Shown here piece by piece: positions 36,544 to 48,040 of a stretch of 64,000 nt of DNA (positions are counted from its first letter, which is position 1; each line of letters begins with the position of its first letter). A model generated the notes under the pieces. That model searched no databases, was not told the origin of the DNA, and saw only the letters and a program-made list of their open reading frames with translations. The stretch lies in NCBI RefSeq assembly GCF_004116385.1, contig NZ_PEIB01000015.1, forward strand, positions 53,982 to 117,981. The letters are read 5' to 3'. The position numbers and the translations under genes are program-made. This stretch comes from Veronia nyctiphanis (GTDB taxonomy: Bacteria > Pseudomonadota > Gammaproteobacteria > Enterobacterales > Vibrionaceae).

Positions 36544-37551
36544 TTACCCGGGCATATCAGCAATCTGGAGAATGATTTTCGCCGCTGCTGTTTTCCCCTG
36601 ATCGAGATCTGAAAACGCCGCTGCGCCTTCAGAAAGTTGACGCTCCTCAATCCAGTTCAGGGTGCCAAGCGCACCAGAGTAGAGGTAGTCGACCGCGACT
36701 TTCATATCAGTCTGTGTGTAAGAGAATGCGCCGATAACCGCGACTTCCTGCAATGTCATCTTACGCACATCAAAGGTGCCGGAGGCATCCTGTAAACCGA
36801 CGTGAATAAACACGCCACCGGGGCGAATCGCATGCATGGCAACATCGCGTGTGATTGCGCTGCCCACCGCATCGATGACCCAGTCAAAATGATTTTCCGG
36901 ATGAGGGGCATCATTCAGCGGATTATGTACCTTGTCGATACCTACTTGCTGGCAGGTGGTAAGCCTCAAGCTATTTGTGTCGCTGACGGTCACATCCATA
37001 CAGCCTTTGTATTGCAGCAGCAGAGCAGTGAGTAACCCGATGGAGCCTGCGCCGATCACCAGTATTTTGTATTCGCTCAAAGGCCGATGCGTATGCCGCT
37101 CACCCAGCGCGACGGCATGCACTGCGGTTGCAGTTGGCTCGGCCAGTGCAGCGTGCTCGGCTGGCATGTCATTCGGCACCGGGATCAGGTTGCGTTCAGG
37201 TATTGCCGTAAAATCGGCGAAAGCGCCGGGCTTTTTTAACCCAATGGCAGTACGGCACTGGCAAAGGTTTTGTCGACCTGTCAGGCAATCGTTGCATTCT
37301 CCGCAGGTGATCAGTGGGTTGAGCACCACTTTTTGCCCTTTGTATTTGCCGCTTTCTGCGATACCGCAAGCTTCGTGACCAAGGATTAACGGCGGCACAC
37401 GTCTGGGATCATGACCGTGATAGGCGTGCATGTCTGACCCGCAGATCCCCGCTTTGAGGATGCGGACAATCACTTCGCCCTGTTCCGCGACAGGCTCTGG
37501 CTCGTTGCGGAGTTCCATGTGTTCTTTCGCAGCGTATACGAGTGCTTTCAT
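36544..37551 (-). CDS. Zinc-dependent alcohol dehydrogenase, HpsP-type
   Basis: About 335 residues of the medium-chain dehydrogenase family. GICGSDMHAYHGHDPRRVPP holds the catalytic-zinc Cys, LILGHEACGIAE the His-Glu pair, CGECNDCLTGRQNLC the structural-zinc cysteines, and ILVIGAGSIGLLTALLLQYK the NAD-binding glycine motif. In the described DHPS pathway, HpsO and HpsP interconvert the DHPS enantiomers so that HpsN can oxidise the R form; position beside an SDR and a HisD-like enzyme supports that role. It is the last gene of the minus-strand operon. Confidence 0.82.
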   Translation of the reverse strand: MKALVYAAKEHMELRNEPEPVAEQGEVIVRILKAGICGSDMHAYHGHDPRRVPPLILGHEACGIAESGKYKGQKVVLNPLITCGECNDCLTGRQNLCQCRTAIGLKKPGAFADFTAIPERNLIPVPNDMPAEHAALAEPTATAVHAVALGERHTHRPLSEYKILVIGAGSIGLLTALLLQYKGCMDVTVSDTNSLRLTTCQQVGIDKVHNPLNDAPHPENHFDWVIDAVGSAITRDVAMHAIRPGGVFIHVGLQDASGTFDVRKMTLQEVAVIGAFSYTQTDMKVAVDYLYSGALGTLNWIEERQLSEGAAAFSDLDQGKTAAAKIILQIADMPG

Positions 37552-37599
37552 TGTCATTTCTCTCTACAGTATTCGAAACGATGAGGCTGTGTCAGGCGC

Positions 37600-38375
37600 C
37601 TACTTTGCGGTGAATCCTCCGTCCACGTAGAGCGTTTGTCCTGTGACGTAATCTGATGCCGATGAGGCAAAAAACAGTAAAGGGCCGTTAAGATCTTCCG
37701 GTTCACCGTTTCGTCCTATTGCCGTTTGGGCGGCCAGTTTAGAGGCGCGCTCAGTGTCATCGAAAACGGCCTGCGTCAGTTCAGTGCGGAAGAAGCCCGG
37801 CGCGATGGCATTGCACTGAATCCCCGAAGATGACCAAGTTTCAGCCATCGCCCGTGTGAGCTGACAGATACCACCTTTTGAAGCGCCGTAAGGCAGGCTA
37901 TTGGCAAAGGCACGTTGACTTTGCAACGATGCGATATTGATAATTTTACCCGCCCCTTTTGCTTTCATTGCGTCAGAAACGGTACGCGCGAGAAAGAAAG
38001 GGGTTTTGAGGTTGATGTTTAGCGTCATGTCCCAGTCGCTTTCAGCGATATCATCGACAGGCTGACGCAGGTTAACGCCAGCGGCATTGACCAAAATGTC
38101 CGGCGCGCCAAAATATTCGCTGCAGCGTGAGACAATATCTTGGATATCCGCAGTTACGCTGATATCGGCGGCGACACAGGCGGCTTGTCCGCCATCTATC
38201 TCAATGCGTTTTACTGTCTCTTGCAGCGGTGCTTTCCGCCTACCGACCACAATCACGGCAGCCCCTGCGGCTGCCAATGTTATTGCAAACTGACGTCCTA
38301 GCCCTGTTCCTCCCCCGGTGACGAGCGCCACTTTTCCGGTGAGTGAGAAGGAGGCAGGTGATGTGATGTTGTCAT
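37600..38375 (-). pseudogene. Short-chain dehydrogenase, HpsO-type, frameshifted in the first codons
   Basis: From 38331 onward a complete classical SDR is readable: VALVTGGGTGLGRQFAITLA (cofactor), ILVNAAGVNLRQPVDD, the Ser of INIASLQSQRAF, the YGASK catalytic pair and YVTGQTLYVDGGF at the end. The natural start appears to be the ATG at 38375 behind GTGAGG, giving MTTSHH, but one base is missing near 38357 before PASFSLTGK. A GTG at 38331 could still initiate but would cut off the first strand. It is paired with the HpsP-type gene, as expected for DHPS racemisation. Confidence 0.75.
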
Positions 38376-38416
38376 TGTTTTGTTCCTCACATGGTCACTG
38401 ATAATGTGCTGAGCAT

Positions 38417-39717
<1,301 letters not shown>

Positions 39718-39811
39718 TGGACTCTCCTTAACGCACAACAATACTCACCAGACATGTCTGTCTGCTGGAAAAAACGGATTAGGGGGAGCAGCTATGTGGC
39801 TGCTCAGGGTA

Positions 39812-41131
39812 TTAAGTTGGTAATGCCCAAAGGGACAACGCCGGAATAAATGCCAGAAGCAACACCACACCAAGCATGGCAATCACATACGGCACGGCGT
39901 AGCGAGCAACACTCAGAACCGGTGTGCCAGTCACGCCGGAAACAACGAAAAGGTTCAGACCCAAAGGTGGGGTAATAAAGCCAACACCCAATGCCGTCAC
40001 CATCATGATGCAGAAGTGGATTTCATCCATCCCTATCGACTGTGCCAGCGGTAAAAGAATTGGCGACAGCACCACGATATTCGGTGTGGTTTCCATCACA
40101 CAGCCAGCAACAATTAAAATGGCAATCATCAACAGGGTGATATGTACCGGATCATCAGTCAGAGCTGTCATTGAGGCGACAAAGCTCTGAGGAATATCGA
40201 GGATCGCTAGCGTTTGGGCCAGTGGTAGTGACATGGCGATTATCGGCAGGATTATCCCGTTGATTTTGGCTGAGCTATACAGCATTTTTGGGAAATCACG
40301 CCATGTGATAGTGCCTGTCGCTAAACCGATAACAATGCCCACGAAGACGGCAATCGCAGCAGCTTCAGTGGGGGTGAAAACGCCGGAGTAAATGCCGCCC
40401 AGGATGATTCCGGGAATCAAAAGGGCATAGCGTCCGTCAATCATCGCTTTTGTCCAACGCTTCCACGAGAAGCCTGTTTTGGCATCCTCATAACCGGAAA
40501 TTCGGTTGAGAACGGCGTTGGTCACCATAATGGAAATCATCACCATCAGACCGGGAATTGCGGCGGCTAGGAACAATGTCGATGCTGAAATACCCAGAAT
40601 CAGACCGATGATGATATAGGCGATAGAGGGTGGTATCAGGATCCCGGTACATGCACCGGAGGCGACCAGTGCACAGGCATAAGCCTTTGGATATCCGCGG
40701 TCTACCAAGCGGTGAATGGTCATTCTGCCCACTGCCGCAGCACCCGCGGCGTCAGAGCCGGAAATACAGGCGAAAAAGCCACAGCCGAGAACGGTTGAAC
40801 TGCCCAGCCCGGAACGTGCGGCGCCCGTGCAAGCTTCCGCGATATCGAGCAGCTTATTCGACAGGCCAGTGCGAACCAAAACGTCTCCTGTCAGGATGAA
40901 GAGCGGAATGGCAATCAGTGCAAATGCATCAATGCCGTCAAACAGTGATTCGCCGACCAGCGACAAGGGCAGTACGTCTGTTAATACCAGCATGGCGATA
41001 GAGCCTAACCCCAGCAATACCCACACTGGCACACCCAGTGCAATCATCACAATCATCGCCAGAACTGGAATGTACACGCTGGCACCGTAAGAGGCGGCTT
41101 CTGCTTCCTGCAGCAAATAATAGTTATTCAT
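39812..41131 (-). CDS. TRAP transporter large permease (DctM family), sulfonate cluster
   Basis: 439 residues with about 12 membrane spans. Motifs are ISGSDAAGAAAVGRMTIHRL, GACTGILIPPSIAYIIIGLI, FTPTEAAAIAVFVGI and GVGFITPPLGLNLFVVSGVT. It is the transport subunit of the TRAP system encoded on the minus strand with the substrate-binding and small subunits. By context it corresponds to HpsM, importing DHPS with Na+. The stop is about 95 bases from the hpsN start. Confidence 0.9.
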   Translation of the reverse strand: MNNYYLLQEAEAASYGASVYIPVLAMIVMIALGVPVWVLLGLGSIAMLVLTDVLPLSLVGESLFDGIDAFALIAIPLFILTGDVLVRTGLSNKLLDIAEACTGAARSGLGSSTVLGCGFFACISGSDAAGAAAVGRMTIHRLVDRGYPKAYACALVASGACTGILIPPSIAYIIIGLILGISASTLFLAAAIPGLMVMISIMVTNAVLNRISGYEDAKTGFSWKRWTKAMIDGRYALLIPGIILGGIYSGVFTPTEAAAIAVFVGIVIGLATGTITWRDFPKMLYSSAKINGIILPIIAMSLPLAQTLAILDIPQSFVASMTALTDDPVHITLLMIAILIVAGCVMETTPNIVVLSPILLPLAQSIGMDEIHFCIMMVTALGVGFITPPLGLNLFVVSGVTGTPVLSVARYAVPYVIAMLGVVLLLAFIPALSLWALPT

Positions 41132-41142
41132 TCCCTGACTCC

Positions 41143-41658
41143 TTAGTCAACCAACTGGGTGCCTTTAAATGGCTCTCTTCCTGCCCGTAAATCTGCAATA
41201 TCGCGTTTGAGTGACTGCAGGAGACGAACGAGAATCAATGAAAAACCAATGGGTACAGCCATCAAAAACCAAAATTGACTGATCCTCAGGCCGTGAGTGA
41301 CGGAGCCGAACTCAATCGACGTCAGTACAGGCAGCACGGAGACCACCAGACAAATCACGGAAAGCATTAACGTCAGAATATCTGAGAAGATGTAGAGGAG
41401 AATTTGATTGCGTGACGACAAAAAATTCATGATCACGTCAATGCGGATATGGCTGCGCTCTTTGACCGCTAACGCCGCGCCAATCCACGCGAGATAAATG
41501 AAACAGTACCGTGCGACTTCCTCGCCCCAGATTGAGGAATAACTGAGTAAAAACCGCCGCATCACTTCAGACACAATGGTGATAGCAATCATTGCGTAGA
41601 ACACTAGGCATAACCAGCGCTCAAGATTATTGTCCGTTTTTTTGAGCCAATTTTGCAT
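41143..41658 (-). CDS. TRAP transporter small membrane subunit (DctQ family), sulfonate cluster
   Basis: The start at 41658 behind CAGGTGG gives about 171 residues; a longer reading to 41736 is less likely. Four membrane spans and the EEVARYCFIYLAWIGAALAV and KERSHIRIDVI segments are typical of DctQ. The gap to the large subunit is 11 bases. By context it corresponds to HpsL. Confidence 0.87.
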   Translation of the reverse strand: MQNWLKKTDNNLERWLCLVFYAMIAITIVSEVMRRFLLSYSSIWGEEVARYCFIYLAWIGAALAVKERSHIRIDVIMNFLSSRNQILLYIFSDILTLMLSVICLVVSVLPVLTSIEFGSVTHGLRISQFWFLMAVPIGFSLILVRLLQSLKRDIADLRAGREPFKGTQLVD

Positions 41659-41757
41659 TACAACCACCTGCAAACAACCGTAAAGAAAGGCTCTGTACCC
41701 CAATATCATGCGAAGGGTCTGGGTACAGAGCTTCACCCATTTCAGTGAAATTCGATA

Positions 41758-42935
41758 TCAGATATCGTGGACGTAATAACGGCCTTGCGTGTTGGCTGCT
41801 TCAAGCAAGCTATTGAAAGTATCGAGTGAGCCTGCGAGTTCGATTTTGGTTTTATCCCAAACAGGCAGCTGGTGGCCTGCTTTGTCTTGCCACTGTTTAA
41901 GCTCAGATGGCGTTGGGCTGTAGAACTGCACCTTGTTTTTCTTCAGTTCTGCCATCGCAAACGCGCGTGCGGCAGGAACTTTTGCCAGATTCTGCTGTGC
42001 AGTTACTTCACTGGCCATCTCAATGCCCATTTGAACGTCTTTTGGCAGGCTGTTAAACCATTTGAGGTTACAGGAATAAACCTGTGCATCTGGCACCGAG
42101 CGGATAAAGGTCACCGAGGAGAGCACGTCTTTAAAGCCAAAAATATTCAGAGCTTCAACACTCGGATCAAGGGCATCGGCTACGCCTTGTTTGATGCTGA
42201 CGGTGTTTCACCCCATGCCACGGGTGTTGGGTTTGCTCCCAGCAGGCGATAGAACTGCTGGAGGATTTTGGAGCCAGGCACGCGGAACTTGATCCCTTCA
42301 AGTTGATCCGGTGTTTTGATGATCTCATCACGGCCTTTACGCAACGCCACAACACGTGGGTCAATACACACATACCATAGGGCTTTAAAGCCACGGTCAG
42401 CAATTTTGGCATCGACTTCGTTCTTCCACGCCGCCGAATTGACGAGGTTGGTAAACTTCTGATTCTCGCCACACCAGTAAGGAATATTGATCAAATCCAC
42501 CACGGGCGCGAAGGAAGAAAAATTCGACAAGGAGTGCTGCGCCGCCTGAATGGTACCTTGCTGCACCTTCTGAGCCAACGCACCGCCTGCACCAAGTTGC
42601 CCGCCCGGTGCCAGCTTCACATAGACCTGATCATTGGTCATGTTCTGAATGTTCTCTTTGAAATCGAGCTGCATGATGGGGTAGCTGCGTGACGCACCAA
42701 GAATATAGGCCGTGGCTATCGTCATGGTGTATTTTGCTGCTTTTTGGCGTCGGGCTTCTTCTTTACTGATGGCGGCGCTCGCTTCAGGGGACAAAAGCGT
42801 ACCTGCTGCACCTGCAACCAAGGCTGCCGTGAATCCGTATTTTCCACTTAACTCGAGGAAACGGCGGCGCTCAATGGATTCAACACTGTCTGGGTTAGCG
42901 TGTTGATGGCTGCGTGACTTAAATAGTCCTTTCAT
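41758..42935 (-). pseudogene. TRAP transporter substrate-binding protein (DctP family) with Tat signal, frameshifted
   Basis: The N-terminus carries a twin-arginine signal (ERRRFLELSGKYGF) ending near PEASA, unusual for TRAP binding proteins but known in some. EGIKFRVPGSKILQQFYRLL has the carboxylate-binding Arg. After ANPTPVAWGET the frame is lost near 42205; the next frame goes on as VSIKQGVADALDPSVEALNI and runs to 41758 with SLPKDVQMGIEMASEVTAQQ. One base in GAAACACC restores about 392 codons. It would bind DHPS in the periplasm (HpsK role) by context. Confidence 0.83.
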
Positions 42936-43031
42936 TGTTGTGCTCCCATTACTGTAAGGTGAAGAGCCGACCCACTCATTTAAGGAAGACTCAGAGAGAT
43001 AAAGCGCAACGTCTGTATGGTTTGATCATTG

Positions 43032-43304
43032 TTATGTGTTTGAGGGGCTGCCAACAGGGGGCTTACCATCAGGCTGCTCATTTTTGAGCACGAAAGCGGT
43101 GGCGAAAATCACCGAAAGAAAAAGCAGTACGAATTCGAATAACGGCTCTCCGTATGGCAAGCCTGCACCAAATCGAATACTGAGGATCCCAAAGAGAATG
43201 TTCATGCAATAGCCGATAAAAAACACCAAAGCGGCGTAAAGATATCCTTTTTGCACCAGTCGACGTTTTGCGTTTTCTGATGCTGACGAGTTGCTGGATG
43301 GCAT
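43032..43304 (-). CDS. Small two-span membrane protein
   Basis: 90 residues; the ATG at 43304 follows AGGAGTCGAA. The N-terminus is polar and basic (NAKRRLVQKGYLY), and two hydrophobic helices span about 20-42 and 55-75. I do not recognise a family. It lies about 95 bases upstream of the binding-protein gene on the same strand and may be the first gene of the sulfonate operon. Confidence 0.6.
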   Translation of the reverse strand: MPSSNSSASENAKRRLVQKGYLYAALVFFIGYCMNILFGILSIRFGAGLPYGEPLFEFVLLFLSVIFATAFVLKNEQPDGKPPVGSPSNT

Positions 43305-43403
43305 TTCGACTCCTGTTCAGAGCGTTGCTCTGATAATTCTTTGTGAGTTACGTGCTTTCGCTGAACAAAAATTATCCTATGAAGAGCTGGAAGTAAGATC
43401 AAC

Positions 43404-43417
43404 TGTAAGCGCTTACA
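43404..43417. promoter_or_regulatory. Perfect 14-base palindrome, LacI-family-type operator
   Basis: TGTAAGCGCTTACA is an exact dyad with the central CG typical of LacI/GalR operators. It lies in the 380-base divergent region between the small membrane protein gene (minus) and the LacI-family gene (plus), about 100 bases upstream of the former. A second near-dyad, GGTAACGTTATC at 43651-43662, overlaps the LacI leader and may serve autoregulation. Confidence 0.65.
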
Positions 43418-43682
43418 TGATGAGTCTGTTAGTGATAGAAATGTTATTAACATGAGTGCGTTCACTTTTTATAAACAATAAAAGAGTAAATAGTTGGCAC
43501 TTTTGTTTTCGTATACTAAGTGAAATACTAAAGAGACTGTTTTATATTCTTAATGCATTGAAAAATTTGTTTATTTTATTTTTTCGTATAAATGACTGCC
43601 TCAAAAATAAGATTGAAAACGTCCATGTGAAATAGATATGATGGAGTGCAGGTAACGTTATCAATTGACGAAGAATCAGAAC

Positions 43683-44729
43683 ATGACGCCCAGAAAACGC
43701 TTACATAGTGGTACGAATAAACCGACATTAAGTGATGTCGCGAAAGCGGCGGGTGTGTCCACGGCTTCGGTTTCGCGTGTAATCAATAACAGTGGCCCGG
43801 TTAACCCAGAACTCAGAGCGAAAATCGAGCAGACGATTTTAAAATTAGGGTATGTGAGAGATGGTGCAGCCCGGGCGCTTGCCTCAAGCAAAACCCGTAT
43901 TGTCGGCGCAATCATCCCCACCATTGATAACGCCATATTTGCGTCAGGTATCAGTGAGCTGGAAAAAGTGCTGTATCAGGCGGGTTACACGCTGATGCTG
44001 TCGGTATCGAATTACGACCTTGAGCATGAGTACCGACAGATCCGCGATATGTTGGAACAAAGGGTGGAGGCGGTAGCACTGGTGGGGAACTTACACCTCC
44101 CTGAGTCCTATGCATTGCTAGAGCAACACCAAAAGCTTTACGTTAACCTTTGGACATTGAGCGAAACCAACGATCATCCCTCCGTCGGTTTTGATAACAG
44201 AGAAGCGGGTGCCAAGATTGCGAACTACCTGCTCAATTTGGGGCATACGCAATTCGCTATCATTTCAGGTATCCGTACGGGTAATGACAGGGCGCAGGAG
44301 CGTGTGCGCGGCGTGACCGAAGCACTGGCCGCAGAAGGCATTACCATCGACGATGCAGATATTATTGAGTGCCGTTACGGAATATGGGAAGGGCGTCATG
44401 CAGCCCGACACCTGATGCGTCGACCAGACAATGAGCGGCCAACCGCCGTTATTTGTGGCAACGATGTCTTGGCGTTTGGCTGTATTACCGAATGCCAGCA
44501 TTTAGGTCTCAATGTGCCCGAGGACGTTTCTATAACCGGTGTGGATGACCTACCGTTTTCTGAGCATTTATCTCCCGCATTAACAACCTTACACATCCCC
44601 TCGAAAACGATGGGGCAAAAGGCGGCTCAATATATTCTTGATAAGCTGGCAGGCAATGAGCCAGAAAACAGAATAACCGTAAGTACCCAACTTATTGCCA
44701 GAGACAGTACTGCGCCGTTGAAAAAATAA
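43683..44729 (+). CDS. LacI/GalR-family transcriptional regulator
   Basis: About 348 residues from the ATG at 43683 (TTG at 43665 is an alternative). The HTH is textbook: PTLSDVAKAAGVSTASVSRV and VINNSGPVNPELRAKIEQ, with the hinge helix AARALASSKT. The periplasmic-binding-protein-like effector domain follows, with VGFDNREAGAKIANYLLNLG and ITGVDDLPFSEHLSPALTTL. Its closest general type is the GntR/IdnR/gluconate-operon-like LacI branch. It is divergent from the TRAP/hps-type operon and next to the racemase gene, so it may control either. Confidence 0.88.
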   Translation: MTPRKRLHSGTNKPTLSDVAKAAGVSTASVSRVINNSGPVNPELRAKIEQTILKLGYVRDGAARALASSKTRIVGAIIPTIDNAIFASGISELEKVLYQAGYTLMLSVSNYDLEHEYRQIRDMLEQRVEAVALVGNLHLPESYALLEQHQKLYVNLWTLSETNDHPSVGFDNREAGAKIANYLLNLGHTQFAIISGIRTGNDRAQERVRGVTEALAAEGITIDDADIIECRYGIWEGRHAARHLMRRPDNERPTAVICGNDVLAFGCITECQHLGLNVPEDVSITGVDDLPFSEHLSPALTTLHIPSKTMGQKAAQYILDKLAGNEPENRITVSTQLIARDSTAPLKK

Positions 44730-44776
44730 GGCTGCTCAAAATACGGGACCATTGGCAGTATATAGAGGGCGAGTTG

Positions 44777-45494
44777 ATGAGAAAAAAGCCACTCACGGTG
44801 GGCATTATGGGGGGAATGGGACCTGATGCGACCGTGGACTTGATGCAAAGGATCATCAAACTTACACCCGCATCAGATGATATTGACCATATCCGTTTAC
44901 TCGTCGATAACAACCCCAAAGTACCATCACGGATTAAGGCCCTGATCGATCAAACTGGCGAAAGTCCTTTGCCTGCCTTAATTGCAATGGCGCAGGGCCT
45001 GCAGCAAGCGGGGGCTGATTTCCTCGTCATTGCGTGCAATACCGCGCATCATTATTATTCAGACATTAGGGATAAGGTTGCTATTCCTATGTTGAATACG
45101 ATTGAGATTTCTGCCGCTTACTTGAGTAAGCAAAAGCCCTTTTCTAAAAGAATTGGCTTACTGGCCTCCACCGCTGTTCAGCAGGTCAGGTTATTTGAGC
45201 CATACTTTTCTGAGCAGAACATAGAGATTGTTTTTCCCGACTCCATGAATCAGCATCAAGTTATGGCGTTGATCAAGCGAATAAAGCGCACTCAATTCAC
45301 ATCGATGACACCAAAATTCTCGAAAGTGCCATTGCAGCCTCAGTGAACAAGGCGCAGACAACATACTGATTGCCTGCACTGAACTGTCTTATTTGAGTCC
45401 ATCGCTCCATGTATCACCCCCTATTTATGACACTGCGGAAATTCTCGCTGAGTCGGCAGTTACAAAGGCTCTGGGCGCACAATTATTCACTTAA
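44777..45494 (+). pseudogene. Aspartate/glutamate racemase family protein, two frameshifts
   Basis: The first frame reads VGIMGGMGPDATVDLMQRII, with the family glycine motif, and ADFLVIACNTAHHYYSDIRD with the first catalytic Cys in ACNTAH. Near 45286 the frame changes to AHSIHIDDTKILESAIA and near 45335 again to SLSEQGADNILIACTELSYL, which holds the second catalytic Cys (ACTEL), then ends at 45494. Adding one base at each point restores about 239 codons. It is the RacD/YgeA type, inverting D/L-Asp or Glu. It begins 47 bases after the LacI gene. Confidence 0.82.
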
Positions 45495-45660
45495 CTTATT
45501 GAATAAATTGGCTTCCTAATGTGTTACTTAGATTGTCATTCTTCGTTATTCTCAACAGCTGTTTCTTTGACCGAATCGGTTTGAACACACAAAAGTGCCC
45601 AAATCCTCGACTGTCAGAAAAGCTGGATCTTGCCACTGAGACAAAAAGCGATACAATTAA

Positions 45661-45680
45661 TACTGTATAAATAAACAGTA
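45661..45680. promoter_or_regulatory. LexA box (SOS operator) of umuDC
   Basis: TACTGTATAAATAAACAGTA contains CTGT-N8-ACAG with matching flanks, the gammaproteobacterial SOS box. It ends eight bases before the umuD start, so LexA would block transcription directly. Confidence 0.92.
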
Positions 45681-45688
45681 TTATAAAA

Positions 45689-46096
45689 ATGAATGTTATC
45701 CCAATTTTTGCCAGTGCCGGGATCACCGGTTTCGAATCACCCGCGGGTGATTATCGTCAGTTGCCGCTGAGTCTGGATGAGCTGTTAGTTGAACACCCTA
45801 GTGCAACATTTATTGGCCGTGCATCAGGCGAGTCAATGCAGGGGGTCGGGATCTTCGATGGTGATATCCTGATTGTTGACAGGCATGTAACGGCCCGAGA
45901 CGGCGATGTAATTGTGGCAAACTTTAATGGTGAGTTTGTTTGCAAGCTTCTTGATGTCACCCATCGTCTGCTGCTCTCTGCCAATGAAGGGTATCCCTCA
46001 GTTCACATTAACCGCCACGATACTTTTTCTGTTGAAGGTGTTGTGGTGCGGTCGATTCGTTGTCATCGCGAGAGTCCATTGTTATGTTCGCGCTAG
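45689..46096 (+). CDS. umuD: UmuD, SOS-induced polymerase V accessory protein
   Basis: 135 residues of the S24 peptidase family. The self-cleavage site lies in SPAGDY (Ala-Gly, near residue 19-20). The catalytic Ser is in GRASGESMQGVGIFDGDILI, and the Lys is in GEFVCKLL. RecA* triggers autocleavage to UmuD', which combines with UmuC to form the translesion polymerase. It is directly under a LexA box and overlaps umuC by 13 bases. Confidence 0.94.
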   Translation: MNVIPIFASAGITGFESPAGDYRQLPLSLDELLVEHPSATFIGRASGESMQGVGIFDGDILIVDRHVTARDGDVIVANFNGEFVCKLLDVTHRLLLSANEGYPSVHINRHDTFSVEGVVVRSIRCHRESPLLCSR

Positions 46097-47337
46097 TTGA
46101 TGCCAACGCCTTTTATTGCAGCGCAGAACAGGTATTCAGGCCTGACTGGCGCGGTAAACCCATGATAGTGCTGTCGAACAACGATGGCTGTGTGGTGGCA
46201 GCTAATCGGCAGGCAAAAGAATTGGGTGTCGAAAAGTTTAAGCCCTATTTCCAAGTACAGGCATTGTGTGAAGCCCAGTCAGTGATCGTGTGTTCGTCGA
46301 ACTATGAACTGTATGGTGACCTCTCGGACAAAATGATGCAGGTGATCGGCCGCTTTGCACCAGATCAGCACGTTTACTCAATTGATGAATCCTTTCTGTC
46401 TTTTCACCGTTGCAGTGCTATCCCTGATTTGCGCGATCACGCGAAAGCGCTTCGACGGGCGGTCTGGAAAGAATGTCGTTTGGCCGTCGGTGTGGGCATG
46501 GGTACAACCATGACGTTGGCGAAGGCCGCCAATAACGCAGCGAAAAAATTGCCCGGATATGACGGGGTTTGTGTGTTGAACTCAGAATTGATGCGACTTG
46601 ATGTGTTGGAGCAGATGGCGGTTGAAGATGTCTGGGGCGTGGGCAGACGAATTGCGGCGCGGTTGAAGCGTCAGGGGATAGAAACTGCATTGCAGCTGTC
46701 GCGACAAAAACCTACCTTGATTCGTCGCGAGTTTAACGTCGAGATGGAGCGCACGGTACGTGAACTGAATGGCGAGGTGTGCAAAGGCTGGGATGCTTCT
46801 CGAGCGGATAAACAACAAATTTTCTCCACCCGTTCGATGGGTGAACGTATCGTCGATGAAGTCTCGTTACATCAGGCATTATGCAAGCACGCAGGGATCG
46901 CGGCCGCCAAATTACGGGCGCAGAAATCAGCAAGCTCAGTATTAATGGTTTTTGCTGGTAACTCGCCATATGACGAGAGACCCAAAAGCTTCAAACAACT
47001 GCATCGCTTCGCTTTTGCTGTTGACGACACTACTGTCATCACGCGTGCGGTATCTGAACTGGTTCCCCTATTATTTGAGCCAGGAGTGAAGTACTACAAA
47101 GTGGGGGTAGGGCTTCTAGATATCGCAAGAGTTGACCATATACAGCCAGACCTCTTCGACTCACAACCCGGAAACCCAACGCTGATGAAAGCCTATGACA
47201 GCCTGAATAAACGTTATGGTACAGGCACTGTGTTCATGGCTGCGCAAGGCATTGCGCCGAAATGGGGCATGCGCCGCGAGTTTTTATCGCCGCAATACAC
47301 GACTCGGTGGAGAGATCTACCGAGAGTAAAATGCTGA
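46084..47337 (+). CDS. umuC: UmuC, Y-family translesion DNA polymerase V catalytic subunit
   Basis: About 417 residues from the ATG at 46084 (FALVDANAFYCSAEQVFRPD). The Y-family active site is visible in VDANAFY (first Asp), VVLSN-type segment MIVLSNNDGCVVAANRQAKE, and VYSIDESFLSF (Asp-Glu pair). Helix-hairpin-helix and little-finger regions follow (EDVWGVGRRIAARLKRQGI). It is complete and intact, and coupled to umuD. Confidence 0.94.
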   Translation: MFALVDANAFYCSAEQVFRPDWRGKPMIVLSNNDGCVVAANRQAKELGVEKFKPYFQVQALCEAQSVIVCSSNYELYGDLSDKMMQVIGRFAPDQHVYSIDESFLSFHRCSAIPDLRDHAKALRRAVWKECRLAVGVGMGTTMTLAKAANNAAKKLPGYDGVCVLNSELMRLDVLEQMAVEDVWGVGRRIAARLKRQGIETALQLSRQKPTLIRREFNVEMERTVRELNGEVCKGWDASRADKQQIFSTRSMGERIVDEVSLHQALCKHAGIAAAKLRAQKSASSVLMVFAGNSPYDERPKSFKQLHRFAFAVDDTTVITRAVSELVPLLFEPGVKYYKVGVGLLDIARVDHIQPDLFDSQPGNPTLMKAYDSLNKRYGTGTVFMAAQGIAPKWGMRREFLSPQYTTRWRDLPRVKC

Positions 47338-48040
47338 GTTACAGAGACGGGAGTAGTGCATATTTACCCTCTCTGTAATCATATTATTTATCGTTTTTGG
47401 TTACCTTTTTAAGATATCAACCTTCGTGGCCGAGCCGCACTGATCTTTGCCGTTTATTGGCGATAGCACACCAACTTTTGCATTAATAACTGCGTCATGG
47501 ACGACACACAAAGTGGTCTTGCTGAGCGTCGTTGTGTGTACCAGTGTAAGACTTTGTAAACGCAGAGGAGAGCATCCATGCGTTTAGTGGAGACCTATCT
47601 AAGCGTCTAAAATATTTCTTAAGTTGATCGCAAAATTAAGAAACGAAAGAGGTCATAGATAACATTCTTGTTATACCATATCTCTCGTTTGAATCATCGG
47701 CGAATATTCAAATTAAAAATTTAGACGAACCTCACAATCTGAAATAATGAAAATAATGAAAATTGAAATAACTAAAAGACATATACATTCATATTTTATC
47801 TCGACTAGAGTCTAAATTCTTCTGGTACTCAAGTAAGTGTTGGTTAAGATTGTTGTAATAAACATAAAACCACATATTTGCATTTCAGCATTATGAACAT
47901 GTTAAATTTTTGAAGCTTTCCATAAAATTAATTTGAAAATGCTTTAAACGAAGCTATACGTCGGAAATGTTAAGAAAATACGCCCCAGAATTAATTACTC
48001 CATCACTGATAATAGATGAATTTATAAATTACCATTTGGA
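47338..48040. other. Long intergenic region between umuDC and the tubulin-like cluster
   Basis: Some 700 bases without a plausible gene. At 47339-47378 TTACAGAGA and TCTCTGTAA form a hairpin just after umuC that may end its transcript, though no T run follows. From about 47600 the sequence becomes very AT-rich, with a short repetitive stretch of AATGAAAAT-type units near 47745-47770. The composition change here marks the left side of the AT-rich cluster. I found no attachment site or tRNA. Confidence 0.45.

Noticed and set aside
47743..47770. A CRISPR or iteron array
   Set aside because: It is a short A-rich repetitive stretch of a few AATGAAAAT-like units without spacers or regular period.
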